From Bacteroidales bacterium (GTDB lineage Bacteria > Bacteroidota > Bacteroidia > Bacteroidales > UBA4181), in the NCBI GenBank assembly GCA_031259205.1, contig JAIRLS010000014.1, positions 1 to 39,989 of the forward strand: DNA of 39,989 bases, read 5' to 3'. Shown here in pieces: positions 34,775-39,989 of the stretch (within the stretch, counting starts at the first letter, position 1; every line of letters begins with the position of its first letter). A program made the position numbers and the translations under genes. Under the pieces are notes generated by a model. That model was given only the letters and a program-made list of their open reading frames with translations, did not search any database and was not told the origin of the DNA.

Positions 34775-35998
34775 TTATCGGTTTTTTACTAATTCCAGCG
34801 TGTGTCCCATTTTGTCGTGTTTGGTCTGCAAGTATTTTCGGTTGTGTTCGTTGGGCGGCACTTCTATGGCCACGTTTTCCACGATGTGGAGGCCGTAGCC
34901 TTCCAGTGCGATTCTTTTCACCGGGTTGTTGGTCATCAGTCGGATATGCCCCAGTCCCAGTTTGTGGAGGATACCGGCGCCGACGCCATAATCGCGTTCA
35001 TCGGCTTTAAAACCGAGGTCAATATTGGCTTCTACCGTATCGCGTCCTTTTTCCTGCAATCGGTAAGCGGCCAGTTTATTGAACAGTCCTATGCCGCGTC
35101 CTTCCTGACTGAGATAAACGACCACGCCTTTGCCTTCCTTTTCGATCATGCGTAAGGCCTGATGCAATTGATCGCCGCAATCGCAACGGTAGGAGCCGAG
35201 AATGTCGCCCGTGAGACAGGAGGAATGAACTCTCACCAGCACCGGTTCGTCTTTTCGCCATGTTCCCTTGATGATCGCCAAGTGTTCCAACTCGTTGGAT
35301 ATCTGGATAAACGGGATGACTTCAAAATTGCCGTATTTGGTGGGCAGCTTCACCCTGTCGCCCATTTTTACGATGGATTCCCTTTCCAGCCTGTATTTGA
35401 TGAGGTCTTCGATAGAGATGATTTTCAGGTCGAAGGCGTCGGCGATTTTCATCAGTTGCGGCAGGCGTGCCATGGTTCCGTCTTCGTTGAGTATTTCCAC
35501 CAGTGCTCCGCCGGGTTGCAGCCCTGCCAGCCGTGTCAGGTCGACAACGGCCTCGGTGTGTCCGGGACGTCGCAGGACTCCCTTTTCGCGTGCGCGTAAC
35601 GGCGAGATATGTCCGGGGCGTCCGAGATCTTCGGGGCGGATATCGCTGTCCACCAATGCGCGGATGGTTTTGGCGCGATCGACCGTTGAAATGCCTGTCG
35701 TACAGCCATGTCCAATCAAATCGACCGACACGGTAAAAGGCGTTTCGTGAAGGGATGTATTGTTATTCACCATCATGTTGAGATCCAACTCTTCGCAACG
35801 TTTTTCCGTCAGAGGGGCGCACAACATTCCGCGTCCGTGCGTCACCATGAAATTGACGATTTCCGGAGTGATGGTTTCCGCCGCACAAATGAAATCGCCT
35901 TCGTTTTCGCGGTTTTCGTCGTCCACCACGATAATGACTTTGCCGCTACGGATGTCATTGATCGCTTCTTCAATCGTATTGAGTTTATTTTTAGTCAT
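34775..35998 (-). CDS. ribBA: 3,4-dihydroxy-2-butanone 4-phosphate synthase / GTP cyclohydrolase II
   Basis: Bifunctional enzyme that starts riboflavin synthesis from ribulose 5-phosphate and from GTP. 407 residues. The first half is the RibB domain: VVDDENRENEGDFICAAE, HGRGMLCAPL, ISPLRAREKGVLRRPGHTEA. The second half is the RibA domain with zinc cysteines in VHSSCLTGDILGSYRCDCGD and the catalytic region YLSQEGRGIGLFNK. Both halves seem intact. Its start overlaps the end of the decarboxylase gene by 8 nt, so the two are translationally coupled. Confidence 0.95.
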   Translation of the reverse strand: MTKNKLNTIEEAINDIRSGKVIIVVDDENRENEGDFICAAETITPEIVNFMVTHGRGMLCAPLTEKRCEELDLNMMVNNNTSLHETPFTVSVDLIGHGCTTGISTVDRAKTIRALVDSDIRPEDLGRPGHISPLRAREKGVLRRPGHTEAVVDLTRLAGLQPGGALVEILNEDGTMARLPQLMKIADAFDLKIISIEDLIKYRLERESIVKMGDRVKLPTKYGNFEVIPFIQISNELEHLAIIKGTWRKDEPVLVRVHSSCLTGDILGSYRCDCGDQLHQALRMIEKEGKGVVVYLSQEGRGIGLFNKLAAYRLQEKGRDTVEANIDLGFKADERDYGVGAGILHKLGLGHIRLMTNNPVKRIALEGYGLHIVENVAIEVPPNEHNRKYLQTKHDKMGHTLELVKNR

Positions 35999-36968
35999 TT
36001 AAAGTATGATTTAAAGTGTTGAAACTTTCAAGTTCCAATTTTGTTTTAAAATAACGGATGGTTTTTTTCAATCCTTCTTCCAGAGGTACTGTCGGCGTCC
36101 ATCCCAGTTCTTTTTCTGCCAGGGTAATATCGGGCTTGCGTTGAACAGGATCGTCCTGCGGTAAGGGGAGGTATGTGAGTTTCGATTTCGATCCTGTGAG
36201 CCGAATCACCGTTTCCGCCAGTTGTTGGATGGTAAATTCGTCCGGGTTGCCTACGTTCACGGGGCCTGTGAACGAGTCGGGCGTATTCATCAGCCGGATC
36301 ATTCCGTCCAGCAGGTCGTCCACATACTGGAAACTGCGCGTTTGGGAACCGTCGCCATAAATGGTGATATCCTTTCCCTGCAATGCCTGCACGATAAAAT
36401 TGGACACTACGCGACCGTCGTTAGGGTGCATCTTGGGGCCATAGGTATTGAAAATACGGATGATTTTAATGCGGACGCCATTTTGCCGGTGATAATTCAT
36501 GAATAGCGATTCGGCGCAACGCTTTCCTTCGTCGTAACAGGAACGGACGCCTGTCGGATTGACGTATCCCCAGTAAGATTCCGGTTGCGGATGAATGCGG
36601 GGGTCGCCGTACACCTCGCTGGTGGAAGCCTGCAACACTTTGGCATGTGTCCGTTTGGCCAGTCCAAGCATGTTGATGGCTCCCATCACCGATGTTTTGA
36701 TGGTTTTGATACCATTGTACTGGTAATGTACCGGAGATGCCGGACATGCCAGATTGTATATTTCATCCACTTCGGCATAAAAGGGCGACACCACGTCGTG
36801 GCGCACCAGTTCGAAGCGGGGATTTCCCATCAGGTGTATGATATTTTCTTTCGAACCGGTAAAAAAATTGTCCACACATATCACTTCATTACCTTCCCGC
36901 AACAACTTCTCACACAAATGTGATCCGATAAATCCCGCTCCTCCTGTGATTAAAATTCTTTTCATCAT
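35991..36968 (-). CDS. UDP-glucuronate decarboxylase (UDP-xylose synthase)
   Basis: Short-chain-dehydrogenase-fold sugar-nucleotide enzyme of 325 residues predicted to convert UDP-glucuronate to UDP-xylose. N-terminal NAD motif ITGGAGFIGSHLCEKLL. Conserved family blocks are YNLACPASPVHYQYNGIKT, the catalytic Ser in QASTSEVYGD and the Tyr-x3-Lys in SCYDEGKRCAE, followed by IIRIFNTYGPKMHPNDGRVV, the strong UXS signature. It has no N-terminal arnA-like or membrane domain. Product use (surface glycan) is inferred. First gene of the minus-strand operon with ribBA and fmt. The start could be the second Met at 36965. Confidence 0.88.
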   Translation of the reverse strand: MMKRILITGGAGFIGSHLCEKLLREGNEVICVDNFFTGSKENIIHLMGNPRFELVRHDVVSPFYAEVDEIYNLACPASPVHYQYNGIKTIKTSVMGAINMLGLAKRTHAKVLQASTSEVYGDPRIHPQPESYWGYVNPTGVRSCYDEGKRCAESLFMNYHRQNGVRIKIIRIFNTYGPKMHPNDGRVVSNFIVQALQGKDITIYGDGSQTRSFQYVDDLLDGMIRLMNTPDSFTGPVNVGNPDEFTIQQLAETVIRLTGSKSKLTYLPLPQDDPVQRKPDITLAEKELGWTPTVPLEEGLKKTIRYFKTKLELESFNTLNHTLND

Positions 36969-36983
36969 TAAAAAAAAGAATGC

Positions 36984-37030
36984 AAAAGTAAAGTTTTTTC
37001 GGCATTAAGCAAAGTAAATATTACTTTTGC
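36984..37030. promoter_or_regulatory. Divergent promoter pair as inverted repeat
   Basis: GCAAAAGTAA (36984-36993) and TTACTTTTGC (37021-37030) are exact inverted copies. Read outwards, each holds TACTTTTG, a TAnnTTTG -7 box. One faces the decarboxylase gene, 16 nt before its ATG. The other faces threonine aldolase, 23 nt before its ATG. The -33 elements would overlap in the 27 nt between them. Confidence 0.65.
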
Positions 37031-37052
37031 GCTCTGATATAATTAGGAAACA

Positions 37053-38108
37053 ATGATACACTCAATTCAATTTAAAGGCTTTGCCAGCGATAACAATGCA
37101 GCTGTGCATCCTCGCATCATGAAGGCAATGGAAGAAGCTAACTACGGTCATTGTCTGTCATACGGCGATGATCCGTACACCGAACAGGCGGTACGGGTAT
37201 TCAAAGAGCAATTCGGGCAACGTTGCCAGGTCTTTTTCGTATTCAACGGGACAGGAGCCAACGTACTTTCTCTTCAGACGATGACACAGCCGTACCACGC
37301 GGTTATTTGCGCCGATTCCGCTCATATTCATCTGGACGAATGCGGAGCGCCTGTCCGGTTTACCGGATGCACGCTACTGTTCCAGTCCACCCGCGACGGC
37401 AAACTGACTATCCCGGATATTGCCCGTCATATAAAGGGAATAGGAGAAGAACATCATGCTCAGCCGCATGTCGTGTCTATTACCCAGTCGACAGAGTTGG
37501 GAACGGTTTATACGGTCGAAGAAATCAAGGCGATCGCCGAGTTCACCCACAGCCACCGGATGTTCCTTCACATGGACGGGGCGCGTGCGGTAAATGCGGC
37601 GGCTTTTCTGAACGTATCGCTTCGGGAGATGGTCGCCGATACGGGAGTAGATGCGCTTTCCTTCGGCGGTTCCAAAAACGGCATGATGTTCGGGGAAGCT
37701 ATCGTTATCCTGAATCCTGCGTTGGCGGAAAATTTCCGGTATATCCGGAAACAGGGAATGCAACTGTTCTCCAAAATGCGGTACATCGCCGTTCAGTTTA
37801 TCGAAAGTTTTAAAGACGACCTGTGGTTGCAAAATGCGCAAAATGCCAACTGTATGGCGCAGTTGTTGAGTCGGAAAGCACAGGATTGCGGCGTCAAGGT
37901 TACGCAGCCCACCCAGGCCAATACGGTTTTTGCCGTTTTGCCGCCCGAAGTCATCGGCGACCTTCAAAAACAGTCCTATTTTTTTATTTGGGACGAAGCC
38001 TGCAACGAAGTCCGGTGGGTGTGCTCGTGGGATACCACCGAAAACGACATCGATTGTTTTGTGGAACTGCTGAAACAAAGCATGATAAAACACGGGAAGA
38101 AACCGTAA
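37053..38108 (+). CDS. ltaE: L-threonine aldolase (low-specificity, PLP enzyme)
   Basis: Fold type I pyridoxal-phosphate enzyme of 351 residues that cleaves L-threonine or allo-threonine to glycine and acetaldehyde. Family blocks: FKGFASDNNAAVHPRIMKAM, VFFVFNGTGANVLSLQ, HIHLDECGAPVRFTGC and LHMDGARAVNAAAFL. The PLP lysine is in SFGGSKNGMMFGEA, and RKQGMQLFSKMRYIAVQF follows. Tryptophan-free context and sequence style favour aldolase over tryptophanase. It opens a plus-strand pair with the DUF2027-Smr gene, 29 nt apart. Confidence 0.9.
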   Translation: MIHSIQFKGFASDNNAAVHPRIMKAMEEANYGHCLSYGDDPYTEQAVRVFKEQFGQRCQVFFVFNGTGANVLSLQTMTQPYHAVICADSAHIHLDECGAPVRFTGCTLLFQSTRDGKLTIPDIARHIKGIGEEHHAQPHVVSITQSTELGTVYTVEEIKAIAEFTHSHRMFLHMDGARAVNAAAFLNVSLREMVADTGVDALSFGGSKNGMMFGEAIVILNPALAENFRYIRKQGMQLFSKMRYIAVQFIESFKDDLWLQNAQNANCMAQLLSRKAQDCGVKVTQPTQANTVFAVLPPEVIGDLQKQSYFFIWDEACNEVRWVCSWDTTENDIDCFVELLKQSMIKHGKKP

Positions 38109-38137
38109 TCATATCAAAGAATTTAATACGTAAAAAC

Positions 38138-39181
38138 ATGTACCTGAAAGGCGACAGGGTAAAATTTTTAGACGCTGTGGGCGGAGGCGTTGTCACAAGG
38201 GTGGAACGCAATATCGTATATGTGGAAAACGAGGACGGCTTTGAAATCCCCGTGCAGGCTTCGAAATTGCTGAAAGTGGAACAACAGGCGTTTCGTCCGT
38301 TTGCCGTTTCGGAAGAACCGGCCCCGGCAACGCCGGTTGCGCCGCCACCTCCTGTCGATCCTGTCGGGCAGCGCCATATCGACTTGACCGGCGACGGGGA
38401 AAATCCGGATACCGCCGTAAACATACTGCTGGCCTGGACGGTCGATCGGAAGAAATCCGGTGAAGTCACCTATCGCGTATATCTCATCAACGATTGCAGT
38501 TACCATGTGATGTACGTCGCTGCCGCCGTCAAAGGCAACATCCACCACGGCATACAGGCAGGAACGCTTGAAAACGACAGCCTCGTCCGGCTGGCGAACA
38601 TTCAGGGAACAGAACTGAAAAATATCGACGGCTGGCAGTTGGATATCCTCTTTTTCAGACAGGGCGCTTTCCTTCCCCGGAAACCATTGAGTTACCGCTT
38701 GGCGATAGATGAATTTTATTTGACGGACGAAGCAAACTATCGGAATAACGAGTATATGGATGAGAAAGCGGTGATATACAACGTATCGGAAGAATTTCTC
38801 ACCATCGAAATTGAAAAAGCGGCGCAGAAAACGTCCAAAGAAGAAAGGAGGAAACAGCAAATAGACCTCCCGCTCAAGCCTCCCGCTAAAAAACCGGAAG
38901 ATCCCGAAGAAGTCGATCTGCATATCGAGCAACTGACTGACCATCCCGAACAGTTTTCGGCAGGAGAAATACTGGAAATGCAACTCACCCGATTCCGTAT
39001 TGCTCTGGAAGGCGCCCTGCTCAACAAACAGAAACGCATCATCTTTATCCACGGCGCAGGCAACGGACGATTACGGCTCGACATCCGCCGAACTCTGGAG
39101 CGGGAATATCCCCAACTTCGCTATCAGGACGCTTCTTTCAAAGAATACGGATTCGGAGCAACGTTGGTATCTAAAGCATAG
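38138..39181 (+). CDS. DUF2027 and Smr domain protein
   Basis: A 347-residue protein with an N-terminal DUF2027 region. It begins with an SH3-like segment (MYLKGDRVKFLDAVGGGVVT, VYVENEDGFEIPV), then a Pro-rich link and a beta-rich domain (VTYRVYLINDCSYHVMYVAA, YRLAIDEFYLTDEANY). The C-terminus is a Smr domain (about 275-345): EVDLHIEQL, then FIHGAGNGRLRLDIRRTL and GFGATLVSK. Smr domains, as in MutS2, are nucleases or nucleic-acid-binding modules; HGxGxG-like HGAGNGRLR is kept. The combination is typical of Bacteroidota and has no assigned function. The open frame reaches back to 37823 inside threonine aldolase, but the ATG at 38138 is the natural start. Likely co-transcribed with threonine aldolase. 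Confidence 0.85.
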   Translation: MYLKGDRVKFLDAVGGGVVTRVERNIVYVENEDGFEIPVQASKLLKVEQQAFRPFAVSEEPAPATPVAPPPPVDPVGQRHIDLTGDGENPDTAVNILLAWTVDRKKSGEVTYRVYLINDCSYHVMYVAAAVKGNIHHGIQAGTLENDSLVRLANIQGTELKNIDGWQLDILFFRQGAFLPRKPLSYRLAIDEFYLTDEANYRNNEYMDEKAVIYNVSEEFLTIEIEKAAQKTSKEERRKQQIDLPLKPPAKKPEDPEEVDLHIEQLTDHPEQFSAGEILEMQLTRFRIALEGALLNKQKRIIFIHGAGNGRLRLDIRRTLEREYPQLRYQDASFKEYGFGATLVSKA

Positions 39182-39782
39182 GCAACGCATTGTCGATATT
39201 TAGGGATGCGAAATTAAGATATAATGGATAATCCCTTAAGCGAGTAAAAAGTAAGATTCGGAATTCCTGACTCGCAGAACATTTTATTGCTGATACATCG
39301 TTATTTATGAAAAATATGGCGCGAAACATTATTGTCGCAAAAATAATATCGGGAGCACAGCAATGTTGAATTTTATATCTAAAAATCAGGTTATTGCATT
39401 ATTTCCTGACTTCGTCATTGGGACACCCATTTTTTAAAACTCATAATAAGTTAATATTCAACGAATTTAGAATGATAGGAGTCCTGTTTGAGACGCCCAA
39501 TAATGATGAATATTGCATTTTGCAATATTCGCTATTGCAATGAGTTATAAATACTTCCCAAAAAGCGACGAAATCAGGAAAAAGCGCCTCCCAAATTGTT
39601 TAACGTTATTTATATATTATCTGGGACTACAAATAACTTTTTTTCGGCTACTACGATTTTATAATACGCTAATTACCACCTGAATGCAATTTCACCCGCC
39701 TTGGCGGACAACCCGGTTTTTTGCCGTTTTGAAGGGCATTTTTGCCAAGTTGGGTTAAGGTTGCCCTGACGTCGAACTCAGG
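39182..39782. other. Non-coding region with a palindromic insertion
   Basis: I find no gene in these 600 nt. The main content is the 180-bp inverted-repeat element at 39402-39581. Around 39700-39712 lies a tight inverted repeat, CCGCC-TT-GGCGG, which with a nearby T run (39724-39729) could act as a weak terminator for the plus strand. Confidence 0.5.
39402..39581. mobile_element. 180-bp MITE-like element with central palindrome
   Basis: TTTCCTGACTTCGTC (39402-39416) and GACGAAATCAGGAAA (39567-39581) are 15-nt inverted ends with one mismatch. The centre has a perfect 10-bp hairpin, GAATATTGCA (39508-39517), loop TTT, TGCAATATTC (39521-39530). The left end extended to 39428 matches the IS end at 4621-4647 (21 of 27 in reverse complement). 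The interior is too short for a transposase. Confidence 0.5.
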
Positions 39783-39989
39783 TTACAGCGGTTTCATCGT
39801 ATAAATCCTGCTTTTGAAGGCGCCTTTCAGTGGCAAGCGTATCCCGATTTCCATCAGGTAAGCGCCACTGTACGGCTTGTCATAGCCCTCTATCCGGTAC
39901 TGAATGTCGGGCAGCAATCCCCGCAGTTTCACCAGAGGGGAACGTTGGGTTTCGGCAATCGCATTGTCGGGATATTCCGCTAAGCGATA
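39783..39989 (-). CDS. Alpha-galactosidase (GH36-type), C-terminal end only
   Basis: The last 68 residues of a protein that continues beyond the window. The minus-strand frame reads LVKLRGLLPDIQYRIEGYD, then YSGAYLMEIGIRLPLKG and AFKSRIYTMKPL before the stop at 39783-39785. The order 'LRGLxPDxxYRI ... SGAYLMExGI' matches the C-terminal beta-sandwich domain of GH36 alpha-galactosidases, which remove alpha-galactosyl residues from oligosaccharides. The catalytic domain and any signal peptide lie outside the window, so localisation and activity cannot be judged. It was recognised from unannotated sequence at the edge. Confidence 0.75.
   Translation of the reverse strand, partial: YRLAEYPDNAIAETQRSPLVKLRGLLPDIQYRIEGYDKPYSGAYLMEIGIRLPLKGAFKSRIYTMKPL

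Noticed and set aside
37823..38137. Long N-terminal extension of the DUF2027-Smr frame
   Set aside because: It overlaps threonine aldolase in another frame, while MYLKGDRVKF at 38138 is the natural start.

Overview
The window reads as a chromosome segment of a Bacteroidota member, most likely order Bacteroidales. The evidence is two SusC/SusD pairs, lipoproteins of Bacteroidota-only families (DUF4292, DUF5606, DUF2027-Smr), a pyrophosphate-type phosphofructokinase, a eukaryote-like IleS, and promoters with the Bacteroidota signature (TTG, 19 nt, TAnnTTTG) in front of both tRNA genes. I cannot name a genus. No rRNA, CRISPR array, phage or complete insertion sequence is visible.

Layout. 1-8.6 kb: purL; a gap with remnants of transposases; a reverse-order rubrerythrin; a DUF4292 lipoprotein; a MITE-like element; tRNA-Arg(CCG); DUF5606; and PPi-phosphofructokinase with a strong terminator. 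8.7-12.8 kb: xseA converging on the operon uppP-truB-queA. 12.8-16.9 kb: tRNA-Asn converging on, and overlapping, a four-gene minus-strand operon (pentapeptide-like lipoprotein, C1A papain-like lipoprotein, M23 peptidase, MerR regulator). 16.9-17.8 kb: a second MITE-like copy, then a non-coding leader. 17.8-27.4 kb: susC-susD-susC-susD with a terminator after it. 27.5-32.4 kb: ileS, a small lipoprotein, and a divergent CBM9-like protein. 32.4-37 kb: apgM-like phosphomutase, then the operon UDP-glucuronate decarboxylase-ribBA-fmt. 37-39.2 kb: divergent threonine aldolase and DUF2027-Smr. 39.2-40 kb: a 180-bp inverted-repeat element and the C-terminal end of a GH36-type alpha-galactosidase.

The most interesting stretch is 17.44-17.81 kb, in front of the tandem SusCD locus. 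It holds an exact match to the sigma-54 promoter consensus (TGGCACG-N4-TTGCA). This is fused directly to a 33-nt (GA)n tract covering about -11 to +22. After it come a 14-bp alternating CG palindrome, an 11-bp perfect hairpin and a branched hairpin containing a 30-codon ORF, all before the first SusC start. This looks like a sigma-54-driven, repeat-variable, structured 5' leader controlling an outer-membrane uptake locus. No regulator or glycoside hydrolase lies next to the locus, so its substrate and activator are unknown.

Smaller observations: a tRNA-Arg in which the tertiary pair G19-C56 appears replaced by A19-U56; a MerR gene whose C-terminus is read from the antisense strand of tRNA-Asn; two related MITE-like elements; and insertion-sequence ends shared between 4.6 kb and 39.4 kb.
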